Assembly (NCBI GenBank): GCA_900766785.1
Contig: CAAFWT010000107.1
Coordinates: 1-21,321, forward strand
Direction of reading: 5' to 3'
Length of the DNA: 21,321 nt
DNA from: an uncultured Paraprevotella sp.
Lineage (GTDB): Bacteria > Bacteroidota > Bacteroidia > Bacteroidales > Bacteroidaceae
Each line of letters begins with the position of its first letter. Positions within the stretch are counted from its first letter, which is position 1. This document shows, piece by piece, positions 10,099 to 17,303 of this stretch. The position numbers and the translations under genes were made by a program. The notes under the pieces were generated by a model. That model searched no databases. It had not been told where the DNA came from and saw nothing but the letters and a program-made list of their open reading frames with translations.

Positions 10099-10106
10099 CA
10101 AATTTA
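10099..10106 (-). promoter_or_regulatory. Candidate Bacteroidetes promoter -7 box for the FAS1-SusCD operon
   Basis: On the minus strand this reads TAAATTTG, an exact match to the Bacteroidetes primary-sigma -7 consensus TAnnTTTG. It is the only match on the coding strand in the 259-bp gap 9979-10237. The upstream -33 element is weak: TTAC about 19 bp away instead of TTTG. Transcription from here would give a leader of roughly 110 nt before the ATG at 9978. The same gap also holds a 6-bp inverted repeat, GAAAGG/CCTTTC at 10136-10153, without a T-tract. Confidence 0.45.
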
Positions 10107-10237
10107 CATCTTTCTCAGGGATTACGTAAGTAGGAGAAAGGGGATTTCCTTTCATTTAACTAAATTTAACAAATAAAAGTTAATTCCTGCACATTTTGCC
10201 TCATTTATACTACAGGAAAACTTAAGAAATGTTGTTT

Positions 10238-12247
10238 TCAGGCGTTTTTTTCACATTGATTTGCAATTTCCCAATAGAGGATTGCCTTCTCCTGATCTCC
10301 CAACCGAGAGTAGGCATCTCCCAGCAACCGGTAAGCTTTGGGATTCTTCGCGTTGATGCTGGTGGCTCTCTGCAAATCGTTGATGGCTTCGTTCCATAAT
10401 TCTTTCTGCATGAAAACTTTTCCTCGTGCATAGACTGCCTTGAAGGAGCGTGGAGCTGTGGTGACCGCAAAGTTGAGGTCATGCATGGCTTCCTCCAGTT
10501 GTCCAGCCTGGGCCAAAGTGAGGCCTCTTCTCACTCGCGCTATGATGAGCTTAGGACTCAGTTCGATGGCCTTGTTGTAATTGGCCAAGGCTGCCTTCAC
10601 GTTGTGTGCAGCCGTCACACATTCATCCCCCATGGCCACATACTCTTTGGCCAAGCGCTCCAGCTTTTGGTTTTGTTCGTGCAAGCGCATCAGCGCGTCA
10701 TTTCTTTGATTGCGCAGGGTGGTGATGGTATTGAGCTTGCGTCGGATGAACCTTTTGATGCGAGGCTGTTCGATATCATATCGTGTATGGATGGCCACAA
10801 AGAAGTGATCCAGACATTTCTGCATATCCCCCTGGTCGAAAGCCTGGCTACAGGCAGAGTATTCTGCATCAGCCTTGGCTAAGCGCAGAGCATGCTGTAT
10901 GGCCTCTTGATTATTGAACTGGCGAGCAAACTGCACAATCTCGGGACGGACGAACACATCGGAGCGGGAGAGCTGTTTCCTCAGAGTGAGACCATCCAGC
11001 GAGGTGCATCGACTCAGAGCCACATACGCCTGCCCACCTGCGAAGGTACCACCAGAGAAGTCCACGGTTACGTTTCTGAAGGTCAGCCCTTGGCTCTTGT
11101 GGATGGTGATGGCCCAAGCCAGCCGCAGAGGGAATTGCGTAAAAGTGCCTATCTCTTCCTCCTCTATCTTATGCTCTTTCTCGTTGAGTGTATATCGCGT
11201 ATTGCTCCATGTCTCAGGCTCCACTTTCACGGGAACTCCATCCTCGGTCACTACTTCCAGAATATTGTGTTCCTCATCTATGTCGACGATGCATCCCAGA
11301 GTGCCGTTGACCCACCTCTTCTCCATATCGTTTTTCACGAAGATGACCTGTGCGCCCTCCTTCAGTTCCAGATGCAAGAGTGTGGGGAGCGATGTTTCAG
11401 GAAACTCCCCCTTGATACTCCCATCAAAGAAGACTGATGGTGTGGTGAGCTTACTGAGCTCGTGCTGATTGATGTAATCGACGTTGTCCCGCCTTGTGGC
11501 CAGCACGATGTTATAGTCGGAGACATCTTCTCCCGCATCCTCTCTCTCATTGGGCGAATAACGTGTATTGAGCAATTGCAGTTCTGCATCCGTCACTTGA
11601 TTCTCTCGGATATGGTCCAAGGCATTGATGAAGGCAAGTTCGCGCTGGCGATACACTTTGCGCAACTCTATACTGACCAGATTCATCTGACCGAACACAC
11701 GAGCTGAGAAGAAATAGGGATTGGGATAATAACGTGCCAGGATGTCTCTTTCGTCGGCCTTCACCACGGGTTCCAACTGAAACACATCCCCCACAAAGAG
11801 CATCTGTTTCCCTCCGAAAGGTTCCCTCATGTTCTGACAATAGACCCTCAGCACACGGTCAATAAAATCGATGATATCAGCCCTCACCATTGAAATCTCA
11901 TCAATAATGATCAGATCCAATTCTTTGAGTAATTTTATATGACTTTTCTTATATTTGAGAAAATCACGCAACTTATGTGGCGAAAAGCGTGGATCATCGG
12001 GGACCAAAGGATGAAAAGGGAGCTTGAAGAAGCTATGTAACGTACTACCTTCCACATTGATAGCAGCAATCCCTGTGGGTGCCAGCACCACATGTTTCTT
12101 CTTCACATTACGACACACGTATTTGAGAAACGTACTCTTTCCTGTTCCTGCCTTTCCTGTCAGAAATACTGACTGATGAGTAAAGCGTATGAGAGAGAGT
12201 GCATTTTGGAATTCTATGCTCGAGGTATCTATGTCCCGTTCTGTCAT
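10238..12247 (-). CDS. PIF1/RecD-like SF1 DNA helicase with C-terminal TPR repeats
   Basis: A 669-residue ATPase of helicase superfamily 1. Motifs in order are Walker A GKAGTGKST at 31-39, motif Ia APTGIAA near 56-62, Walker B LIIIDEISM at 112-120, motif III GDVFQLEPV at 153-161, and near 380-390 ITIHKSQGLTF followed by AYVALSRC at 407-414 (motifs V/VI). This arrangement is that of PIF1-like 5'-3' helicases, which remodel DNA at forks and structured sites. Residues about 505-535 look helical and charged. Residues about 540-665 form TPR-like repeats (ALANYNKAIELSP, AMHDLNFAVTTAP, AINDLQRATSINA), suggesting a partner-docking tail. The ATG overlaps the upstream PBP stop as ATGA, so translation is probably coupled and the start is well fixed. 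Client DNA and partner are unknown. Confidence 0.9.
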   Translation of the reverse strand: MTERDIDTSSIEFQNALSLIRFTHQSVFLTGKAGTGKSTFLKYVCRNVKKKHVVLAPTGIAAINVEGSTLHSFFKLPFHPLVPDDPRFSPHKLRDFLKYKKSHIKLLKELDLIIIDEISMVRADIIDFIDRVLRVYCQNMREPFGGKQMLFVGDVFQLEPVVKADERDILARYYPNPYFFSARVFGQMNLVSIELRKVYRQRELAFINALDHIRENQVTDAELQLLNTRYSPNEREDAGEDVSDYNIVLATRRDNVDYINQHELSKLTTPSVFFDGSIKGEFPETSLPTLLHLELKEGAQVIFVKNDMEKRWVNGTLGCIVDIDEEHNILEVVTEDGVPVKVEPETWSNTRYTLNEKEHKIEEEEIGTFTQFPLRLAWAITIHKSQGLTFRNVTVDFSGGTFAGGQAYVALSRCTSLDGLTLRKQLSRSDVFVRPEIVQFARQFNNQEAIQHALRLAKADAEYSACSQAFDQGDMQKCLDHFFVAIHTRYDIEQPRIKRFIRRKLNTITTLRNQRNDALMRLHEQNQKLERLAKEYVAMGDECVTAAHNVKAALANYNKAIELSPKLIIARVRRGLTLAQAGQLEEAMHDLNFAVTTAPRSFKAVYARGKVFMQKELWNEAINDLQRATSINAKNPKAYRLLGDAYSRLGDQEKAILYWEIANQCEKNA

Positions 12248-14706
12248 TCAGATTCTTCTGTGGGTGGGAGTGGCTCGTTAGGATCATCCTCTGCAGGCAG
12301 TCCCTCGGACTCTCCTTCGGGAACCACCTCGGGTACGGATTCCGCCTCCAAAGCCAGGCTGTCAGCTTCGATGCTGTCATTAGGTTGTGCATAATATCCA
12401 CTGCATGACCACAGACTGGGATCCAGACCGCGTGGCGGAGCAAATTTCTCTCGATAGCGTGGCAATCGGTCATCCTTCAGCACGTCCTGGATAAAGTATC
12501 CGAAGATAGGAAGGGCGGTACGGCTGCCCTGCCCCAGTTCTCCTGTTCGGAAATGGATGCTGCGATATTCTCCACCCACCCAAGCTCCGCCTACCAGTTT
12601 GGGAGTGACACCCACAAACCATGCATCGGAGTGATTGTTGCTCGTTCCTGTCTTTCCGCCAAATTCACTGTATTGCAATACGGGATAGATATAACTCCAC
12701 AGAGCAGCTGTGGTGCCTCCGCGTTCAGTCAGTCCTGCCCTCAGCATGATTTGCATGAGATATGCCGAGCGATAGGGAATGGCCTGCTTCTCGTTCAGTT
12801 TGGCCTTATAGATGACATGTCCGTCTCTATCCTTAATCTGCGTCACCATGATGGGCATGTTATACTTGCCGTCGTCCACCACCGTACAATAGCTGTTGAC
12901 CAGTTCCAGCAAATTTACATCACTACTGCCCAGACTCAGTGATTTCGTCTCATGCAAGGGTGATTGGATACCCATGGCATGGGCTGTGCGTGCCACATTG
13001 GCTATTCCCACCTCCATGCCCACACGCACTGCCACACTGTTGATACTTTGGGCGAAAGCACTCTTGAGAGGCATCTCCACTCCAGTGAAATATCCGTTGG
13101 CATTATGCGGAGCCCAGATGGTGGGTTTATTGTCCACGGTATCAGGATAGGCCAGATAAGCATCCAGACGGCAGTCGCAAGGTGTGAGTCCTTGGTTCAT
13201 GGCTTCGGTATAGACAAAGAGTTTGAAGGTGGATCCAGGCTGGCGCATGGCGGTCACCTTATCATATTTCCACGGTTTGAAATCAATGTCTCCCACCCAA
13301 GCCTTCACCTCTCGTGTATCTGGTTCGATGGCCACGAATCCGCAATGCATAAACTTCACCATATAGCGTATGGAGTCCATCGTGCTCAGATCCTTCTCCA
13401 CCATTCCGTCATAGCTGAACACCTTTACCGGGTGAGGCAGATTGAGATAATAGTCCACAGAATCGGGGCTGTCGGGAAAGCGTTCCTTCAGATATTTATA
13501 ATGTGTGGTGCGCTTAGCGATATTCTCTATGAAGTTAGGTATCTCCCTATGCTGCCTATCCCTCCATGGGGGCATGTTCCCCCAATGGTTGTCAAACCTC
13601 TGCTGTATGACCTTCATATGTTTCTGGACGGCCTTCTCGGCATACTCCTGCATCCGGCTGTCCAGGGTGGTATACACGGTGAGTCCGTCAGCATAGAGGT
13701 CCAGCTTGTTGTCGGCATCATATCCTGGTATAAGTCCCATTTCGCACAGGTAATCTATGTACCCTACCAGTTCTTCGCGGAAGTAAGGAGCCAGTCCGTC
13801 ATAACTGCTCTCTGTGGCATGCGACACCAGTTGTATGGGCAGATTCTTGATGGAATCTCTCTGTTCGGGTGTAGCCTGTTGCCCATTCACCTTCATATGT
13901 CCATGGGCATACACCAAATCCAGAACCGTATTGCGTCGACTCAGACTATTGCGCGGATTGATGCGGGGATTGTAACTGCTGGTAGCCTTCAAGAGTCCCA
14001 CGAGCACAGCAGCCTGCTCATGAGTGAGTTTGTCGGGGGTGGTACCGAAATAGGTACGCGCCGCGGTCTTGATGCCGAAGGAGTTGCTCCCGAAGTCCAC
14101 GGTATTGAGATACATGGTCAGGATATCCTCCTTCTGGAATATGATCTCCAGTTTGGTAGCCACTATCCACTCCTTGGCTTTCATCACCAGAAGCTTCACC
14201 CCGGGAATATGTCCGAGCAACCCTGTGGAATATTGAGTACGCACACGGAAGAGGTTCTTGGCCAACTGCTGTGTGATGGTGCTGGCCCCACGGGCTCTTC
14301 CTCGCGCCATATCCTTCACGGCAGCAAAGAGTCCCGTGACGTCTATACCATGATGCTGATAGAATCGCTCGTCCTCTGTATCAATAAGTGTCTGAATGAG
14401 CACAGGCGATATCTCGTGATACTCCACGGGCGTACGGTTCTCGCTGAAGTACCTTCCAAGCATCACGCTATCGGCACTGTAGATTTCCGAAGCCTCGCTC
14501 ACCACAGGTTTTTCTATATCGGAGAAACCTGGTGAACGACCGAAGAGGTACAGAAAATTGCAGTCCACAGCCACAAGTCCCAACACCAACAAAAGGAAGA
14601 GTGTACAAAGCCATACAAGGAGCTTCTTATACCATGGTCCGCCATAAACCCTTCTCAGCAAACGCTTCGTCCTGGGCCAAAGAGAGACAATACTCATACT
14701 GGACAT
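12244..14706 (-). CDS. mrcA: Bifunctional class A penicillin-binding protein (PBP1A-type)
   Basis: A peptidoglycan glycosyltransferase/transpeptidase of 820 residues from the ATG at 14706. A longer frame opens with TTG at 14742, but that codon overlaps a promoter -7 box, so the ATG is preferred. Numbering from 14706: basic cytoplasmic tail, then one membrane anchor at about 29-48. The GT51 domain has EDERFYQHHGID at 111-122 (catalytic Glu111) and STITQQLAKN at 142-151. A linker of about 100 residues follows, then the transpeptidase with SxxK at Ser492-Lys495 (QPGSTFKLF), SIN at 554-556 and KTG at 685-687, all intact. The last 40 or so residues are strongly acidic and proline-rich, outside the catalytic fold. 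It is translationally coupled to the helicase downstream. The exact symbol (mrcA versus ponA or pbpC-like) is less certain than the family. Confidence 0.93.
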   Translation of the reverse strand: MSSMSIVSLWPRTKRLLRRVYGGPWYKKLLVWLCTLFLLLVLGLVAVDCNFLYLFGRSPGFSDIEKPVVSEASEIYSADSVMLGRYFSENRTPVEYHEISPVLIQTLIDTEDERFYQHHGIDVTGLFAAVKDMARGRARGASTITQQLAKNLFRVRTQYSTGLLGHIPGVKLLVMKAKEWIVATKLEIIFQKEDILTMYLNTVDFGSNSFGIKTAARTYFGTTPDKLTHEQAAVLVGLLKATSSYNPRINPRNSLSRRNTVLDLVYAHGHMKVNGQQATPEQRDSIKNLPIQLVSHATESSYDGLAPYFREELVGYIDYLCEMGLIPGYDADNKLDLYADGLTVYTTLDSRMQEYAEKAVQKHMKVIQQRFDNHWGNMPPWRDRQHREIPNFIENIAKRTTHYKYLKERFPDSPDSVDYYLNLPHPVKVFSYDGMVEKDLSTMDSIRYMVKFMHCGFVAIEPDTREVKAWVGDIDFKPWKYDKVTAMRQPGSTFKLFVYTEAMNQGLTPCDCRLDAYLAYPDTVDNKPTIWAPHNANGYFTGVEMPLKSAFAQSINSVAVRVGMEVGIANVARTAHAMGIQSPLHETKSLSLGSSDVNLLELVNSYCTVVDDGKYNMPIMVTQIKDRDGHVIYKAKLNEKQAIPYRSAYLMQIMLRAGLTERGGTTAALWSYIYPVLQYSEFGGKTGTSNNHSDAWFVGVTPKLVGGAWVGGEYRSIHFRTGELGQGSRTALPIFGYFIQDVLKDDRLPRYREKFAPPRGLDPSLWSCSGYYAQPNDSIEADSLALEAESVPEVVPEGESEGLPAEDDPNEPLPPTEESE

Positions 14707-14729
14707 TCTTTTTCTTTTCTTAAGCAATA

Positions 14730-14737
14730 CAAAAGTA
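14730..14737 (-). promoter_or_regulatory. Candidate Bacteroidetes promoter -7 box for the PBP-helicase pair
   Basis: On the minus strand this reads TACTTTTG, an exact TAnnTTTG match and the only one on the coding strand in the gap 14743-14995 or its edge. No convincing TTTG lies at the -33 position. Transcription would begin close to 14720, giving an A-rich leader of about 15-20 nt before the ATG at 14706. The box overlaps the alternative TTG at 14742-14740, which argues against that start. Confidence 0.5.
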
Positions 14738-14866
14738 TACAAATCCTGGGAATACCATCACCCTAGTCACCTCATTTTTTTTGTTAGACACAAATATCCT
14801 ACCAAAAGGATGGCACGCTTGAATGACATTCCGAAAATGTTACTCTGGCACGACATAAATCCCCCT

Positions 14867-14922
14867 AAAAAAAAACAGATCGTCATATCATGGCATAAAA
14901 TGGTCATTTCATGGCATGATAT
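14867..14922 (-). terminator. Hairpin plus T-tract downstream of miaA (terminator-like)
   Basis: Bases 14885-14922 form an inverted repeat. The left arm on the plus strand is ATATCATGGCATAAAATG and the right arm CATTTCATGGCATGATAT, with a 2-base centre (GT). On the minus-strand transcript this gives an 18-pair stem with one C-C mismatch and one G-U pair. A run of nine T (14875-14867, minus strand) follows after 9 nt. It lies about 75 bp after the miaA stop and before the next promoter, where a terminator is expected. The 9-nt gap to the T-tract and the AT-rich stem make it atypical. Confidence 0.4.
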
Positions 14923-14938
14923 CATCATTTCATGCTGC
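14882..14938. repeat. Three imperfect direct repeats with an exact 21-bp period
   Basis: Units begin at 14882 (GTCATATCATGGCAT), 14903 (GTCATTTCATGGCAT) and 14924 (ATCATTTCATGCTGC). They share the core TCATNTCATG and are spaced exactly 21 bp, about two helical turns. The second unit contains the palindrome TCATG-G-CATGA (14909-14919), and ATGATATCAT (14916-14925) spans the junction of units two and three. The array overlaps the terminator-like hairpin, so the repeats may simply produce the hairpin, or may be protein-binding sites. Confidence 0.6.
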
Positions 14939-14995
14939 GTTTTGTTTGAGGCAAAGGGATAAGTCAGCTAAGGTAATAGACTATAAAGACAGTGA

Positions 14996-15913
14996 TTATC
15001 TACTCGTATCGTTTGGAGATGGAGATTGCTGTAGGATGTATTCCAGGATATCGGCTGTTTCATCGGGATGGAACCAACGGATGGAAGGGTCGCGCTGATA
15101 CCACGTCATCTGCTTCTTGGCATACACACGCGTATTCTTCTTCACACGTTCCACTGCCATGGGCAGTTCCCACTCTCCATCTATCACTCGAAACATCTCC
15201 TTGTAACCAATGGTATTGAGGGCATTGAGATGACGCTGGGGATAGAGCGCACGTGCTTCCTGCAGGAATCCGTCGGACATCATCTGGTCCACACGAGCAT
15301 TGATGCGCGCGAAGAGTTCCTCACGGCTCCTACGAAGACCTACCTTGATGATGCTGAAGGGTCGCTCTCGATGGGTACGCACACGAAAGGACGTGTACGT
15401 GCGACCCGATGTATGACATATCTCCAGGGCGTGGATGACACGCTTATGATTATGACGGTCCACCAGTTGGTAATATTCAGGGTCGAGGAGAAGGAGTTCG
15501 GCGAGGAGAGGTTGCAGACCCTCTTGCTCATAACGTTCATGCAAGCGAGCTCGCACCTGGGCATCCACGGTGGGAATGTCATCGATACCCTGGCATACGG
15601 CATCCACATACATCATACTTCCACCCGACAGAATAGCATAAGTATGGGTAGCCGAGAGCTTCTGCATGAGTTGCAGCACATCCTGCTCGTATCGTGCAGC
15701 ACTATACTCCTCTCCCAAATGCAGTTGGCGCACGAAGTAATGCTCAGCCTGAGCCATCTCTTGTGGTGTGGGCGCAGCTGTACCTATGTCCATATCTCGA
15801 TATATCTGACGGCTGTCACAATTGATGATAGGGCAAGACAGGGTCTGAGCCAAACGGATGGCCACAGATGTCTTGCCCACGGCTGTAGGTCCCACCAGTA
15901 CTATCAGGGTCAT
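14996..15913 (-). CDS. miaA: tRNA dimethylallyltransferase MiaA
   Basis: It transfers a dimethylallyl group to N6 of A37 in tRNAs that read codons starting with U. I chose the ATG at 15913 (MTLIVLVGPTAVGKTS), giving 305 residues, the normal MiaA length. A longer frame from 16087 would overlap the preceding gene by about 150 bp and adds no family-like sequence. Visible motifs are the P-loop GPTAVGKTS at 8-16, the DSRQIYRDMDIGTA region at 33-46 that binds substrate and catalyses, the GGSMMYVDA segment, NTIGYKEMF in the second half, and the C-terminal YAKKQMTWYQRD. It starts 22 bp after the preceding gene and ends the right-hand block. Confidence 0.95.
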   Translation of the reverse strand: MTLIVLVGPTAVGKTSVAIRLAQTLSCPIINCDSRQIYRDMDIGTAAPTPQEMAQAEHYFVRQLHLGEEYSAARYEQDVLQLMQKLSATHTYAILSGGSMMYVDAVCQGIDDIPTVDAQVRARLHERYEQEGLQPLLAELLLLDPEYYQLVDRHNHKRVIHALEICHTSGRTYTSFRVRTHRERPFSIIKVGLRRSREELFARINARVDQMMSDGFLQEARALYPQRHLNALNTIGYKEMFRVIDGEWELPMAVERVKKNTRVYAKKQMTWYQRDPSIRWFHPDETADILEYILQQSPSPNDTSR

Positions 15914-15935
15914 AGGCTGGATGGATGCTTGGATG

Positions 15936-16466
15936 TTATTCGCTGATTTCGTATCCCTCGAGATCGAGCTCTCCGTCCTCGAAGCCATCATCTCCATAGA
16001 AATTCTCACCCGTATCAGAAGCATCTGCTTCCTGTGAAGGCGCTCCAGCAGCAGGGTCCTGATGAGTCTGCTGTGGTGGAAGTCCATGCCTGCGTGACAC
16101 CCTGGGGACAGACTGGTGCTGTCCGAAGATGTTCTCTGTGAGTTCCATCATGAAGAAACGTTTGGCCTCGGGGTCGAAGACGTATGCCATTCGCTGCCCT
16201 TCTTCCTCAAGCATATCACCCACCAGGGTGTCATGCATCAGGTAGACATCCTCCTCGGAACGTGACTCTACGTCACGCTGACACACGCGGCGCTCCACTC
16301 GCCAGTCCTCATCACAGAGGAGGAATTGCTGTCCGTCCACTTCATGATAACCACAGTCATGGAGGATGAGTTGGTGCAGGTCATGGAAGGTGGCCTCTGA
16401 ACCTATCTTAATCTCCACCACGAAGTCCTCCACTTCCTGGCTGAAGAGTGTGAGTCTGAGTGTCAT
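15936..16466 (-). CDS. pRiA4b ORF-3-like acidic protein of unknown function
   Basis: A 176-residue soluble protein with no signal peptide or membrane segment. The N-terminal two thirds (about 1-120) resemble the plasmid pRiA4b ORF-3 / IS1096 TnpR-passenger family as found in Bacteroidales: FVVEIKIGSEATFHDLHQLI near 14-33, a FLLCDEDW stretch near 48-55, then MLEEEGQRMAYVFDPEAKRF near 85-104. The last 50 residues are low-complexity and end in a strongly acidic tail (FYGDDGFEDGELDLEGYEIS). Despite the family name I see no transposon features here. It sits 29 bp after lpxA and 22 bp before miaA, so it is expressed with them. Family assignment is from remembered sequence pattern; function is unknown. 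Confidence 0.8.
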   Translation of the reverse strand: MTLRLTLFSQEVEDFVVEIKIGSEATFHDLHQLILHDCGYHEVDGQQFLLCDEDWRVERRVCQRDVESRSEEDVYLMHDTLVGDMLEEEGQRMAYVFDPEAKRFFMMELTENIFGQHQSVPRVSRRHGLPPQQTHQDPAAGAPSQEADASDTGENFYGDDGFEDGELDLEGYEISE

Positions 16467-16495
16467 AAGAGAAAGATGAAAGACATCTGGGATGA

Positions 16496-17269
16496 TTAGC
16501 GGATAAAGCCGCGTTCGCTGGTACGAATAAAGTCGAGGATATACTCTATCTCGGGACTCATGGGAACCTCGTTCTCCACACGCTGAAGCAGATCATTGAG
16601 GCGACCCGTATCCTGCAGGATGATGCGATATGTCTGATGTATGTTGTCGATGAGTTCCCTGCTGAATCCTCTGCGGCGGAGTCCCACCACATTCAGTCCG
16701 CAATAGGCTGCAGGATCGCGTGCAACAAGACTGAACGGAAGGATGTTCTGGCTAAAACGTGTGCCACCTCCCACCATGCAATAACTGCCCACACGGCAGA
16801 ACTGATGCATGAGTACGCTTGCGCTGAGGATGGCCTTGTCATCTATGACTGTCTCTCCTGCCAGCTTGGTACTATTGCCTATGATGCACTCGTTGCCCAC
16901 GATGGCGTCATGAGCCACATGTACACCTTCCATGAGCAGATTGTTGCTGCCCACCACAGTCTTTCCCTTAGCTGCCGTACCACGGTTGATGGTCACATTC
17001 TCACGTATCTTATTGTTGTCGCCCACTTCAGCCGTAGTATCCTCTCCTCGGAACTTAAGGTCCTGAGGAACGGCACTGATGACGGCTCCGGGGAAGATGA
17101 CGTTTCCATTTCCTATGCGTGCTCCATAGAGTACGGTCACACTGTTCATCAGCGTATTGTTGTCACCTATGACCACGCCCTGGTCTATGTAGCAGAAGGG
17201 ACCTATCTCGCAATTTTCGCCTATCACAGCCTGGGGATGTATATAGGCCAAGGGACTGATCTTGCTCAT
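16496..17269 (-). CDS. lpxA: UDP-N-acetylglucosamine O-acyltransferase LpxA
   Basis: It catalyses the first step of lipid A synthesis, the 3-O-acylation of UDP-GlcNAc from acyl-ACP in the cytoplasm. I chose the ATG at 17269 (MSKISPLAYIHPQAVIG), giving 257 residues; a longer frame from 17344 would run into lpxC-fabZ. Hexapeptide repeats of the left-handed beta-helix run from about 8 to 185. The conserved AVPQDLKFRGEDT at 66-78 and the loop LLMEGVHVAHDAIVG at 111-125 are present; His120 aligns with the catalytic His125 of E. coli LpxA. The C-terminal helical part (about 195-257) is complete. It follows lpxC-fabZ by 34 bp, so both enzymes acting in succession on the precursor are made together. 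Confidence 0.97.
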   Translation of the reverse strand: MSKISPLAYIHPQAVIGENCEIGPFCYIDQGVVIGDNNTLMNSVTVLYGARIGNGNVIFPGAVISAVPQDLKFRGEDTTAEVGDNNKIRENVTINRGTAAKGKTVVGSNNLLMEGVHVAHDAIVGNECIIGNSTKLAGETVIDDKAILSASVLMHQFCRVGSYCMVGGGTRFSQNILPFSLVARDPAAYCGLNVVGLRRRGFSRELIDNIHQTYRIILQDTGRLNDLLQRVENEVPMSPEIEYILDFIRTSERGFIR

Positions 17270-17303
17270 AATTCTCTTATATATATAATATGTATGAAAT
17301 GAC

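Noticed and set aside
12964..14535. Long plus-strand open frame (523 codons) opposite the PBP gene
   Set aside because: It lies entirely antisense to a gene with all GT51 and transpeptidase motifs intact. Its translation is His/Ile/Val-rich without recognisable domains, as expected from reverse-frame codon bias.
14740..14742. TTG start extending the PBP by 12 residues
   Set aside because: The codon overlaps the candidate -7 box, so it would not be transcribed from that promoter. The ATG at 14706 gives a normal basic N-terminus.
14811..14853. Two TGGCACG sequences resembling sigma-54 -24 elements
   Set aside because: Neither has GC at the required -12 spacing, and sigma-54 promoters would be unexpected ahead of this gene in this group.
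15914..16087. N-terminal extension of miaA to 16087
   Set aside because: It would overlap the preceding gene by about 150 bp and the added residues do not resemble MiaA, whereas the ATG at 15913 places the P-loop at the usual distance from the start.
15936..16466. The pRiA4b-like gene as evidence of an insertion element
   Set aside because: No transposase, terminal inverted repeats or target duplications are seen. The spacers on both sides are short and operon-like.
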